From positions 6,052,518 to 6,116,517 of the forward strand of contig NZ_CP045928.1 of the NCBI RefSeq assembly GCF_009664855.1: a stretch of 64,000 bases of DNA, in the 5' to 3' direction. Below are positions 1 through 7,424 of this stretch, in pieces. The notes under the pieces are model-generated. The model ran no database searches. It saw nothing but the letters and a program-made list of their open reading frames with translations, and was not told the origin of the DNA. How positions within the stretch are numbered: the stretch's first letter is position 1; every line of letters starts with the position of its first letter. The position numbers and the translations under genes are program-made. This stretch comes from Flavobacterium sp. SLB02. Lineage in GTDB: Bacteria > Bacteroidota > Bacteroidia > Flavobacteriales > Flavobacteriaceae.

Positions 1-386
1 GTTCTTGCTACAGATTAGCAAATTTTAATATCGATACGCGTCAGACAGATTCATTTATTGGTTTGCCAACACCGGCAAATGCGCTGTTTATTTTAAGTCT
101 TCCTTTAGTTTTAGAATATTCAGATTCTTTAGCCGTATTCGAAATCCTAACCAATCGCTGGGTTTTGTTTGTTATAACATTATGTAGTGCTTATATTTTG
201 AATGCGGAAATTCCTTTATTTGCTTTAAAAATCAAGAAATTTACTCTGAAAGATAATGTGCTTCAAATAGTATTTTTGTTGGTTTCGTTGCTTTTATTAG
301 TAGGACTCCAATACATGGCAATTCCTTTAATTATCATTTTTTATGTATTATTATCAGTTGTTAATAATATGTTTTTGAAAAAGTAG
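1..386 (+). CDS. pssA: CDP-diacylglycerol--serine O-phosphatidyltransferase, C-terminal part (5' end outside window)
   Basis: The open frame runs in from the left edge (first full codon at base 3) and ends at 386, so the start lies outside the window. The enzyme makes phosphatidylserine from CDP-diacylglycerol and serine in the inner membrane, the first step to phosphatidylethanolamine. The visible part begins just after the CDP-alcohol phosphatidyltransferase motif, with R-L-A-N-F-N-I-D followed by S-F-I-G-L-P-T-P-A-N-A, the sequence seen at this place in bacterial PssA. Three or four hydrophobic segments follow. The catalytic DG..AR motif itself is not visible. The next gene starts 10 bases downstream, so the two are probably cotranscribed. 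The TTG at 63 is an internal codon, not the start. Confidence 0.85.
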   Translation, partial: SCYRLANFNIDTRQTDSFIGLPTPANALFILSLPLVLEYSDSLAVFEILTNRWVLFVITLCSAYILNAEIPLFALKIKKFTLKDNVLQIVFLLVSLLLLVGLQYMAIPLIIIFYVLLSVVNNMFLKK

Positions 387-396
387 TTGTATCTGA

Positions 397-1257
397 ATGG
401 CAAGAAAAACGACTACCCGAAGAACTTCTTATTCACGAAAATCGAAACCTCAGAAATCGTTTTTTGCAAGAGTAATTCGCTTTATTATTTATTCTTTTTT
501 TGTGTTACTCTTTTTTTTTGCAGTTTATCATTATCGTGATGGACTGGCATATTATCTTGGTTTTAAATCAAATAAAGTTTTAGACGAAGATGCTGTAGAT
601 AAACATTTATCTGATGTTAGAAACATTAAAGTACTTGAAAATCATAAAGGAAAAGTAATAGGAATTGATGTATCTGAATTTCAGGGAAAAGTACAATGGG
701 ATGAAGTTGAGGTATTAGAAGAGAAATATCCTGTACAATTTGTTTTTGTTCGCGCAACTGCGGGCAATGACAGAGTTGACAGACAGTTTAGAAAAAATTG
801 GGAAGGAGCAAAAGAGCATAAAATCATACGCGGAGCCTATCATTATTACCGCCCGAATGAAAACTCTATCGAGCAGGCCAATCTTTTTATTAAAACAGTA
901 AAATTGCAAAAAGGTGATTTACCACCAGTTTTAGATATAGAGAGATTGCCAAAAAATCAACCTTTAGATAGTTTAAAAAAAGGATTGAAGCGTTGGCTCA
1001 ATAAAGTAGAAGCCCATTATCAGGTGCGTCCTATAATTTATTCAGGCGAACGTTATTACAGTGATTTTTTGAAAGAAGAATTTGGAGAATATTTATTTTG
1101 GATAGCCAATTACAATTTCTACAGAGAAAAAATTGAAGACGATTGGCTTTTTTGGCAGTTTACAGAAAAAGCTTCTCTGCCTGGAATCAAACATCGGGTT
1201 GATGTAAATATTTATAACGGCGATTTAGAACAGCTGCAGTTTATTACGGTTGAATAA
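397..1257 (+). CDS. Glycoside hydrolase family 25 lysozyme-like protein, membrane anchored
   Basis: This 286-residue protein has a basic, Ser/Thr-rich N-terminus, one membrane segment at about residues 26-45 and then a GH25 muramidase domain. Family signatures are G-I-D-V-S-E-F-Q-G at 89-97, where D91 is expected at the active site, and P-P-V-L-D-I-E at 176-182, whose D180 and E182 match the catalytic acid pair. R-G-A-Y-H-Y-Y at 145-151 is also typical. The family cleaves the MurNAc-GlcNAc bond of peptidoglycan. The topology suggests an inner-membrane anchor with the enzyme in the periplasm. It lies 10 bases after pssA and probably shares its transcript. Whether it remodels the cell's own wall is inference. 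Confidence 0.85.
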   Translation: MARKTTTRRTSYSRKSKPQKSFFARVIRFIIYSFFVLLFFFAVYHYRDGLAYYLGFKSNKVLDEDAVDKHLSDVRNIKVLENHKGKVIGIDVSEFQGKVQWDEVEVLEEKYPVQFVFVRATAGNDRVDRQFRKNWEGAKEHKIIRGAYHYYRPNENSIEQANLFIKTVKLQKGDLPPVLDIERLPKNQPLDSLKKGLKRWLNKVEAHYQVRPIIYSGERYYSDFLKEEFGEYLFWIANYNFYREKIEDDWLFWQFTEKASLPGIKHRVDVNIYNGDLEQLQFITVE

Positions 1258-1289
1258 GTTTTCAGTCTCAGTCACAGTTTTCAGTGTGT
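1258..1289. repeat. Copy A of a CAGTCTCAGT-rich intergenic repeat
   Basis: A short T/C-A-G-T-rich stretch, TTTTCAGTCTCAGT followed by CACAGTTTTCAGT, directly after the lysozyme stop codon. The same wording recurs at 1538-1600 and 6853-6913. Together with the 1538 copy it brackets the small DUF5808 gene. Confidence 0.6.
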
Positions 1290-1306
1290 TCTTGCTATGC
1301 TTTAAT

Positions 1307-1528
1307 TTATTTCAATAAAAAAACCAGAGCAATTATTATCACCAGAGGTAATAGGAGTAGTACAGAATAAGGGTTAGCAAGGTTTAGTGTGTAACCCATC
1401 CATTCAATTCTTTTTGGAGGTAGTAACCTTTTGTCTTTCGGATTATAATAAAAGAAGCATAAATACCATTTTTTTGGATCTTTATGCCAATTGTCATAAT
1501 CTTCCTGAGTTGGTTTTTCTGACTTCAT
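1307..1528 (-). CDS. DUF5808 domain small membrane protein
   Basis: A 73-residue protein. The first half carries aromatic and proline-rich motifs (D-P-K-K-W-Y, Y-Y-N-P-K-D-K-R-L-L-P-P-K-R, W-M-G-Y-T-L-N-L-A-N-P) that match my recollection of DUF5808. This domain is found next to C-terminal membrane helices in many Bacteroidota and Firmicutes proteins. A single hydrophobic helix occupies residues 54-72. The function is unknown. It follows lptB on the same strand after about 80 bases, and both flanks hold copies of one intergenic repeat, so the gene looks like a bracketed unit. It may be cotranscribed with the lptB operon. Confidence 0.7.
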   Translation of the reverse strand: MKSEKPTQEDYDNWHKDPKKWYLCFFYYNPKDKRLLPPKRIEWMGYTLNLANPYSVLLLLPLVIIIALVFLLK

Positions 1529-1537
1529 TTTTAAATT

Positions 1538-1600
1538 AGTTTTCAGTCTCAGTTTTCAGTTTCAGTTTTCAGCATTCACTGAAACTAAAAACTGCGACTG
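1538..1600. repeat. Copy B of the CAGTCTCAGT repeat, imperfect inverted repeat
   Basis: The left arm AGTCTCAGTTTTCAGTTTCA reappears with few changes as the reverse complement of the right arm (ACTGAAACTAAAAACTGCGACT region), so the element can form a long imperfect hairpin. It lies between lptB and the DUF5808 gene. The same family is found at 1258 and 6853. Confidence 0.65.
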
Positions 1601-1610
1601 TATACTTTTG

Positions 1611-2351
1611 TTAGAATTCAAGTTTCTTTTTACGAAGTTCAAAGTTTTGACCTAAGTAAACGCGACGAACCATTTCGTCCTCTACTAGTTCTTCCGGAAC
1701 TCCCGCTTTCAAAATTCCACCTTCAAACATTAAGTATGTTTTATCTGTAATTGCTAATGTTTCCTGAACGTTGTGATCAGTGATTAGGATTCCGATATTT
1801 TTATTTTTTAACTGAGCAACAATTCTCTGAATGTCCTCAACCGCAACAGGGTCAACTCCTGCAAAAGGCTCATCGAGTAAAATAAACTTAGGGTCAGTTG
1901 CAAGAGCACGTGCAATTTCGGTACGACGACGTTCTCCTCCAGAAAGTAAATCTCCACGGTTGGTACGAATATGTTCTAAGCTAAATTCTTCGATTAAACT
2001 TTCCATTTTTGCAATTTGTTCTTCTTTAGAAAGTTTAGTCAATTGCAAAACACTCAAAATATTATCTTCAATACTTAATTTTCTAAAAACAGAAGCTTCT
2101 TGTGCTAAATAGCCAATTCCTTGTTGAGCGCGTTTGTACATCGGATAATCGGTAATATTCAAATCATCAAGATAAATGTTACCCTGATTTGGTTTTACCA
2201 ATCCTACAATCATGTAGAAAGAAGTTGTTTTTCCTGCACCATTTGGTCCTAGAAGTCCAACGATTTCTCCTTGGTTTACTTCAACAGAAATTCCTTTTAC
2301 TACGCTACGACCTTTATAGGTTTTGATTAAATTATCAGCTCTTAATTTCAT
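1611..2351 (-). CDS. lptB: LPS export ABC transporter ATP-binding protein LptB
   Basis: The 246-residue ABC ATPase has Walker A G-P-N-G-A-G-K-T-T at about 34-42, signature L-S-G-G-E-R-R-R-T-E-I-A-R-A-L at about 137-151 and Walker B F-I-L-L-D-E-P-F-A-G-V-D-P at about 156-168. The signature wording and the full length without extra domains fit LptB. LptB powers extraction of lipopolysaccharide from the inner membrane together with LptFG and the Lpt bridge. It is the last of four genes on the minus strand (kdsD, tatC, cmd, lptB). Linkage of a KdsD isomerase and LptB also occurs in Enterobacteria, which supports the call. LptFG are not in the window. Confidence 0.92.
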   Translation of the reverse strand: MKLRADNLIKTYKGRSVVKGISVEVNQGEIVGLLGPNGAGKTTSFYMIVGLVKPNQGNIYLDDLNITDYPMYKRAQQGIGYLAQEASVFRKLSIEDNILSVLQLTKLSKEEQIAKMESLIEEFSLEHIRTNRGDLLSGGERRRTEIARALATDPKFILLDEPFAGVDPVAVEDIQRIVAQLKNKNIGILITDHNVQETLAITDKTYLMFEGGILKAGVPEELVEDEMVRRVYLGQNFELRKKKLEF

Positions 2352-2378
2352 TTTTAAAGTTTAATCGTTTAAACGTTA

Positions 2379-2417
2379 GAATCGTTTATTCGCTACAAAT
2401 TAACGAATAAACGATTC
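2379..2417. repeat. Perfect 14-bp inverted repeat, 'CGTTTATT' family
   Basis: The arms GAATCGTTTATTCG (2379-2392) and CGAATAAACGATTC (2404-2417) are exact reverse complements around an 11-base loop, between cmd and lptB. A related element with 20-bp arms occurs at 60719-60774. There is no T-run after the stem on the minus strand, so a simple terminator is unlikely. Confidence 0.75.
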
Positions 2418-2438
2418 AGCAAATAAATGTATTAACAA

Positions 2439-2792
2439 TTATTTAGTTTCGGCTTCTTCTAAAGCTTCCCAAAATTCGTAAGCTCTGCGTAAATGAGGCA
2501 CTACAATTGTTCCTCCAACAAGAGTTGCAATTCCCATTGCTTCCATCATTTCTTCTTTAGTAACTCCTTCTTTATGGCTGGTTTCTAAGTGATATTTTAC
2601 GCAATCATCGCAACGTAAAACCGCCGATGCTACTAATCCTAAAAGTTCTTTTGTTTTTACATCAAGAGCTCCGGCTGCATATGCATTGGTGTCAAGATTA
2701 AAAATTCGCTTTACAATTTTGTTATTATCAGCTAGTAATTTTTCGTTCATTTTAGAACGATAGTCGTTAAACTCTTGTACGATATCAGACAT
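2439..2792 (-). CDS. Carboxymuconolactone decarboxylase / AhpD-like family protein
   Basis: A 117-residue all-helical protein with the AhpD-type motif C-D-D-C-V-K-Y-H at 61-68: two cysteines separated by two residues, followed by a histidine. Members act as peroxidase partners or small disulfide enzymes; true lactone decarboxylases lack this CxxC. The substrate cannot be read from the sequence. The start overlaps the end of tatC by 8 bases, which indicates translational coupling within the kdsD-tatC-lptB operon. The full expected family length is present. Confidence 0.85.
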   Translation of the reverse strand: MSDIVQEFNDYRSKMNEKLLADNNKIVKRIFNLDTNAYAAGALDVKTKELLGLVASAVLRCDDCVKYHLETSHKEGVTKEEMMEAMGIATLVGGTIVVPHLRRAYEFWEALEEAETK

Positions 2793-3600
2793 TTTCTTTC
2801 AATTTATTTTTATAAACAATCCTCGAAATCAGGATACTCACTTCGTAAATAATCAGCATTGGTATTGCTACAATAGTCTGGCTTACTACGTCTGGAGGAG
2901 TTACAATTGCGGCTACAATTAAAATAATTACAACGGCATATTTCCAATATTTTCTTAAGAAATCAGGAGTTACTAATCCTAGTTTAGTCAGGAAATATAT
3001 AATGATAGGTAATTCAAAAAACAATCCACTGGCAAGAATACTTGTTTTTACCATTCCCATATAAGAATCTAATGTAAATTGGTTTTTTACCACATCACTC
3101 ACAGAGAATGTAGCTAAGAAATTCACGGACATTGGTATTACAACAAAATACCCGAACAGTACTCCTAAAAAGAAAAGTAATGAAGAAGTGAAGATGAATA
3201 ACTTGGCATTTTTTCTTTCTTTTTCGTATAGAGCAGGGCTGATAAACTTCCAAAGTTCCCATAAAATAAACGGAAAACTAAGTATGAAACCGGCTAAAAG
3301 ACACATCCATACAAAAATATTTACTTGTCCTTCCATTTCCGTATTCTGAATAATAAAATTCAGTTCGGTAATACAAATGCTATCTGCGAATCCTAGTGCA
3401 TGCGATAAATCGCAAAACCAGACATAAGTAAAAAAGGTAGGTCTTATGGGGCCTAAAATAATCTGATCAAATAAATAATCACTAATAAAATAAGTAAAAA
3501 AAGCCATAACGCATATTGCAATTGTGCTTCTAACTAATAACCATCTAAGTTCTTCAAGATGGTCTAAAAATGACATCTCGCCAAGGTTCTTTTTTGCCAT
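2785..3600 (-). CDS. tatC: Sec-independent protein translocase TatC
   Basis: TatC is the multi-spanning receptor of the twin-arginine system, which exports folded proteins. The 271-residue protein starts with M-S-F-L-D-H-L-E-E-L-R at 9-19, the hallmark N-terminal motif, and shows about six membrane segments. The family pattern F-I-S-P-A-L-Y-E-K-E-R is seen near 133-143. A loop of roughly 50 residues between the first two helices contains two cysteines and is longer than in E. coli TatC. The ATG overlaps the kdsD stop as TAATG, so the genes are coupled. No tatA or tatB is present here. Confidence 0.93.
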   Translation of the reverse strand: MAKKNLGEMSFLDHLEELRWLLVRSTIAICVMAFFTYFISDYLFDQIILGPIRPTFFTYVWFCDLSHALGFADSICITELNFIIQNTEMEGQVNIFVWMCLLAGFILSFPFILWELWKFISPALYEKERKNAKLFIFTSSLLFFLGVLFGYFVVIPMSVNFLATFSVSDVVKNQFTLDSYMGMVKTSILASGLFFELPIIIYFLTKLGLVTPDFLRKYWKYAVVIILIVAAIVTPPDVVSQTIVAIPMLIIYEVSILISRIVYKNKLKENV

Positions 3601-4565
3601 TATACGATTCCTTCTTTTAAAATGTCATGTAAATGTAATACTCCTTTGTACTCTCCGTTATCTGAAACGATAAGCTGTGTTATCGAAAAATCTTCTAAAA
3701 TATTTAAAGCATCAACAGCCATAGTTTCTGAAGATACTGATTTGGGATTTTTTGACATAATATCTCTTGCAGTTAAGTCAGCTATAGTATCTACGTCATT
3801 TAGCATTCTTCGGATGTCTCCATCGGTAATAATTCCTATTATTTTGTCATCTTCGATTACCGCTGTAACGCCCAATCGTTTTTCAGAGATCTCAAAAATA
3901 ACTTTTTTAACTGACGTATCTGGCGTAACCATTGGTTTTAACGAGTGTTCAATCATATCTTTTACGCGAAGCAATAATTTTTTGCCTAAAGCTCCGCCTG
4001 GGTGATATACAGCAAAATCCTCAGGTTTAAAATCGCGCATTTCCATCAAACAAACTGCAAGAGCATCGCCCATAACAAGTTGTGCTGTGGTACTGTTTGT
4101 TGGCGCTAAATTTATTGGGCAAGCTTCCATTTCAACGGTTGTGTTCAGAACATAGTCAGAACCTTTTGCTAAAAATGAAGTTACATTTCCTGTTATGGCA
4201 ATTAAGGTGTTTCCAAAGCGTTTTAATAACGGAACCAAAACTTTAATTTCAGGACTGTTACCACTTTTAGAGATGCAAATAATAATGTCCTCGTTTTGTA
4301 TCATACCCAAATCTCCGTGAATAGCTTCTGAGGCGTGCAGAAACATAGAAGGGGTTCCTGTAGAGTTAAAAGTAGCTACCATTTTTTGAGCAATGATCGC
4401 GCTTTTTCCGATGCCTGTAACGATCAATCGGCCTTTAGTTTGGTAAATACGTTGGACAGCTTCGTAAAAATTTTCGTCTAAAAAATCAATTAGCTTTGTA
4501 ATTGCTTCACTTTCAGAGAGTATGGTTTTCTTGGCAATTGCCAATATATTTTCTTTTGTAATCAA
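3600..4565 (-). CDS. kdsD: Arabinose-5-phosphate isomerase KdsD (KpsF/GutQ family)
   Basis: The enzyme interconverts ribulose-5-phosphate and arabinose-5-phosphate, the first step to Kdo for lipopolysaccharide. A SIS domain (G-I-G-K-S-A-I-I-A-Q-K and F-L-H-A-S-E-A-I-H-G-D-L-G-M) is followed by two CBS domains, the standard KdsD layout. The frame is open up to an ATG at 4622, but that codon lies inside a good minus-strand -7 element (TAAATTTG, 4627-4620). I therefore prefer the TTG at 4565-4563, which gives M-I-T-K-E-N-I-L-A-I-A-K-K and the usual family length of about 321 residues. It is first in the operon with tatC, cmd and lptB. Confidence 0.9.
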   Translation of the reverse strand: MITKENILAIAKKTILSESEAITKLIDFLDENFYEAVQRIYQTKGRLIVTGIGKSAIIAQKMVATFNSTGTPSMFLHASEAIHGDLGMIQNEDIIICISKSGNSPEIKVLVPLLKRFGNTLIAITGNVTSFLAKGSDYVLNTTVEMEACPINLAPTNSTTAQLVMGDALAVCLMEMRDFKPEDFAVYHPGGALGKKLLLRVKDMIEHSLKPMVTPDTSVKKVIFEISEKRLGVTAVIEDDKIIGIITDGDIRRMLNDVDTIADLTARDIMSKNPKSVSSETMAVDALNILEDFSITQLIVSDNGEYKGVLHLHDILKEGIV

Positions 4566-4582
4566 AACAGGATATTTTAAAT

Positions 4583-4627
4583 TTGTATGTATAAAAGAAA
4601 GTTGTATCTTTATGTGTTGCAAATTTA
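4583..4627. promoter_or_regulatory. Divergent promoter region of kdsD and recQ
   Basis: On the plus strand, TTG at 4583-4585, a 19-base spacer and TATCTTTA at 4605-4612 form a near-consensus Bacteroidota promoter for recQ. On the minus strand, TAAATTTG (4627-4620) fits the -7 form TAnnTTTG for kdsD, but no TTG is seen at the expected upstream distance. The minus-strand element decides the kdsD start codon. Confidence 0.6.
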
Positions 4628-4652
4628 TACAAAATATCCATTAATATAAAGA

Positions 4653-6848
4653 ATGAATTCAAACGAAATTGAAATACACAAGGAATTAAAGAAGTATTTC
4701 GGCTTTAGCCAATTTAAGGGTTTGCAGGAGCAAGTCATTACGAGTATCTTAAACAAAAAGAATACCTTCGTGATCATGCCTACTGGCGGTGGAAAGTCTC
4801 TTTGTTATCAATTACCCGCTTTAATTCAGGACGGAACAGCTATCGTTGTTTCTCCCTTAATTGCTTTGATGAAAAATCAGGTTGATGCAATTCGAAGCCT
4901 TTCTTCTGAAAACGGAATTGCACATGTGCTAAATTCCTCTCTTACCAAAACAGAAATCGCACAAGTAAAAAAAGACATAACTTCTGGCTTAACCAAACTT
5001 TTGTATGTAGCGCCGGAATCTTTAACCAAAGAAGAATATGTAGCTTTTTTACAAAGCGTGCCTATTTCGTTTGTTGCTATTGATGAAGCACATTGTATAT
5101 CAGAATGGGGGCATGATTTTAGGCCTGAATACCGAAATCTGAAAAACATTATTAAACAATTAGGGCAAGTGCCCATCATTGGATTAACTGCAACTGCAAC
5201 TCCAAAGGTTCAGGAGGATATTCTTAAAAACCTGGACATGTCTGATGCAAATACTTTTAAAGCATCGTTCAACAGACCTAACTTATACTACGAAGTTCGC
5301 ACGAAAACTAAAAATATAGAATCGGATATCATTCGATTTATCAAGCAACATAAGGGCAAATCCGGGATTATTTACTGCTTAAGCCGTAAAAAAGTAGAAT
5401 CGATTGCCGAAGTTTTACAAGTAAACGGAATCAGCGCGGTTCCTTATCACGCAGGTTTAGATGCTAAAACACGAGCAAAACATCAGGATATGTTCTTGAT
5501 GGAGGATGTAGATGTGGTTGTAGCAACAATTGCCTTCGGGATGGGAATTGATAAACCAGACGTTCGTTTTGTAATTCATCATGATATTCCAAAATCACTT
5601 GAAAGTTATTATCAGGAAACTGGTCGTGCCGGTCGTGATGGAGGAGAAGGGCATTGCCTTGCTTATTACTCTTATAAAGATGTAGAAAAGCTGGAGAAAT
5701 TTATGTCCGGGAAACCAGTTGCCGAACAAGAAATAGGTTTTGCACTATTGCAGGAAGTTGTGGCTTACGCCGAAACCTCAATGTCGCGCAGAAAATTCTT
5801 ATTGCATTATTTTGGTGAAGAATTTGACAGCGAAACCGGTGAAGGTGCAGATATGGATGACAACGTTCGTAATCCTAAAACTAAAGTTGAAGCAAAAGAT
5901 CAGGCCGTTAAATTGCTTGAAATTGTTCGTGATACCAAACATATATATAAGTCAAAAGAAATTGTCTTTACTTTAATAGGTAGAATTAATGCAGTTATCA
6001 AAGCGCATAAAACAGATACGCAATCTTTTTTTGGTTCAGGATCAGACCATGACGAGAAATACTGGATGGCATTATTGCGACAAGTTCTTGTAGCTGGCTA
6101 TTTATCTAAAGATATTGAAACTTATGGAGTGGTAAAAATCACCAAAGAAGGTTTGAATTTTATTAAAAAACCAGTTTCATTTATGATGTCTGAAGATCAT
6201 GAATACAATGAATCTGAAGATGAAGCAATCGTTACCGCAGCAAAATCATCAGGAACTGCTGATGAAGTCTTAATGGGAATGTTGCGAGAATTGCGTAAAA
6301 AAGTAGCCAAAAAACTAGGAGTTCCTCCGTTTGTTGTTTTTCAGGATCCTTCTCTTGAAGATATGGCTTTAAAATACCCAATTACTTTAACCGAATTGTA
6401 TAATATTCACGGTGTTGGTGAAGGAAAAGCCAAGAAATATGGTAATGACTTCGTAACTCTGATAAATCGTTATGTAGAGGATAATGACATTATTCGTCCA
6501 GACGATTTAGTAGTAAAATCTACAGGAGTAAATTCAGCTAATAAATTATATATTATCCAGAATATAGATCGAAAATTACCATTAAGTGATATTGCTTCTG
6601 CAAAAGGACTTTCGATGGATGCTTTGATCAAAGAAATGGAACAGATTGTTTACGCTGGTACAAAATTGAATATCAAATATTGGGTTGATGATATGCTTGA
6701 CGACGATCAGCAAGAAGAAATTCACGATTACTTCATGGAATCAGAATCAGATAAAATCGAAGATGCTCTTAAAGAATTCGATGGTGATTATGATATTGAT
6801 GAATTGCGTTTAATGCGTATTAAGTTTATTAGTGAAGTTGCGAATTAA
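4653..6848 (+). CDS. recQ: ATP-dependent DNA helicase RecQ, without RQC zinc ligands
   Basis: A 731-residue superfamily 2 helicase that unwinds DNA 3' to 5' during recombination and repair. Walker A P-T-G-G-G-K-S is at 43-49, the DEAH box at 144-147, and the aromatic-rich loop and helicase C-terminal motifs (Q-E-T-G-R-A-G-R-D-G, 321-330) are intact. A winged-helix RQC region follows, then an HRDC domain at about 536-610 and an extra C-terminal segment of about 120 residues. Oddly, the zinc site of the RQC region is missing. After R-R-K-F-L-L-H-Y-F-G-E (379-389), the place of the usual C..NCDNC motif reads D-M-D-D-N without cysteine, and the Cys normally before RR is Ser378. Confidence 0.95.
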   Translation: MNSNEIEIHKELKKYFGFSQFKGLQEQVITSILNKKNTFVIMPTGGGKSLCYQLPALIQDGTAIVVSPLIALMKNQVDAIRSLSSENGIAHVLNSSLTKTEIAQVKKDITSGLTKLLYVAPESLTKEEYVAFLQSVPISFVAIDEAHCISEWGHDFRPEYRNLKNIIKQLGQVPIIGLTATATPKVQEDILKNLDMSDANTFKASFNRPNLYYEVRTKTKNIESDIIRFIKQHKGKSGIIYCLSRKKVESIAEVLQVNGISAVPYHAGLDAKTRAKHQDMFLMEDVDVVVATIAFGMGIDKPDVRFVIHHDIPKSLESYYQETGRAGRDGGEGHCLAYYSYKDVEKLEKFMSGKPVAEQEIGFALLQEVVAYAETSMSRRKFLLHYFGEEFDSETGEGADMDDNVRNPKTKVEAKDQAVKLLEIVRDTKHIYKSKEIVFTLIGRINAVIKAHKTDTQSFFGSGSDHDEKYWMALLRQVLVAGYLSKDIETYGVVKITKEGLNFIKKPVSFMMSEDHEYNESEDEAIVTAAKSSGTADEVLMGMLRELRKKVAKKLGVPPFVVFQDPSLEDMALKYPITLTELYNIHGVGEGKAKKYGNDFVTLINRYVEDNDIIRPDDLVVKSTGVNSANKLYIIQNIDRKLPLSDIASAKGLSMDALIKEMEQIVYAGTKLNIKYWVDDMLDDDQQEEIHDYFMESESDKIEDALKEFDGDYDIDELRLMRIKFISEVAN

Positions 6849-6852
6849 AAAA

Positions 6853-6913
6853 AGTTTTCAGTCTCAGTCTCAGTTTGCAGTTTTTACTGAGACTAAAAAC
6901 TGAGACTGCGACT
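6853..6913. repeat. Copy C of the CAGTCTCAGT repeat, inverted repeat
   Basis: The element lies between the convergent recQ and the 79-residue gene. The arms CAGTCTCAGTTT and AAACTGAGACTG are perfect 12-bp reverse complements, with further matching inside. Same family as 1258 and 1538. It could serve as a bidirectional terminator, but no clean T-tract follows. Confidence 0.7.
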
Positions 6914-6916
6914 AAA

Positions 6917-7156
6917 TTATCCTTCAAATACTTCCCCACGATGCGGTTTCAAAGCATCTCTTACCTGAATCATATTTTCATCAGTGACAACCATGAAAGC
7001 AGTTGCATGCATGTCGTTTACAATTTTAAAGCCCGTAATATTTAGCGGAAGTTTTTCGATAGTGATATACTCTTTTAAATGAATTTCGTGATGTTCAGCT
7101 GTTTTTGCAGCCGCCGGACCGCGAAAATCCCAAATCAGTTTTATTTTTCTAGACAT
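6917..7156 (-). CDS. Conserved-looking small protein of unknown function
   Basis: A 79-residue acidic-to-neutral soluble protein with no signal peptide or membrane helix. Visible features are I-W-D-F-R-G-P-A-A near the start, three histidines (H-H-E-I-H at 22-26), an M-H-A-T-A-F-M-V-V strand and an R-D-A-L-K-P-H-R-G-E end. The alternating strands and helices suggest a small alpha/beta fold. I do not recognise a named family. The ORF has good codon use and no competing frame, and it is bounded by repeats on both sides (6853-6913 and 7251-7307). It is convergent with recQ. Confidence 0.65.
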   Translation of the reverse strand: MSRKIKLIWDFRGPAAAKTAEHHEIHLKEYITIEKLPLNITGFKIVNDMHATAFMVVTDENMIQVRDALKPHRGEVFEG

Positions 7157-7250
7157 TTTTTTTATAGGTACAAAGGTTCAGAGTAGCAAAGGTACAAAGT
7201 CTTTTTTACGGAGCTTAAAAAAGTTTTTTTAAGCTTGTGTTTAATATGCA

Positions 7251-7307
7251 CGCAAAGTCACGAAAGTGTAAAGAAAATAAAAAACTTTGCGTCTTCGTGA
7301 CTTTGCG
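7251..7307. repeat. CGCAAAGTC family repeat, perfect 14-bp inverted arms
   Basis: CGCAAAGTCACGAA (7251-7264) and TTCGTGACTTTGCG (7294-7307) are exact reverse complements. The element sits in the 268-base gap between two divergent genes. Related sequence made of degenerate CTTTGCG / CTTCGTGA steps is found near 43750, 51280, 52550, 52790 and 63380-63510. Confidence 0.75.
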
Positions 7308-7345
7308 AGATTAAAAAAATAAATCTTAGCGCACTTTCAGGTTAA

Positions 7346-7377
7346 TTGTATAAAGTCAGTTCAAAATAGTATTTTTG
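7346..7377 (+). promoter_or_regulatory. Promoter of the FAD-dependent dehydrogenase gene
   Basis: TTG at 7346-7348, a 21-base spacer and TATTTTTG at 7370-7377 match the Bacteroidota consensus. The gene's ATG at 7425 lies about 40 bases after the expected transcription start. Confidence 0.7.
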
Positions 7378-7424
7378 CATGTTCTTTTCATAAATAGAAA
7401 AGCTAATTGAATAAATAAAACAAA

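Noticed and set aside
3622-4005. 127-residue plus-strand ORF opposite kdsD
   Set aside because: Shadow of the CBS domains of kdsD, with Ser/Ile-rich composition typical of antisense frames.
4566-4622. N-terminal extension of kdsD to the ATG at 4622
   Set aside because: The ATG lies in the -7 element of the likely kdsD promoter, and the additional residues do not fit the family start.
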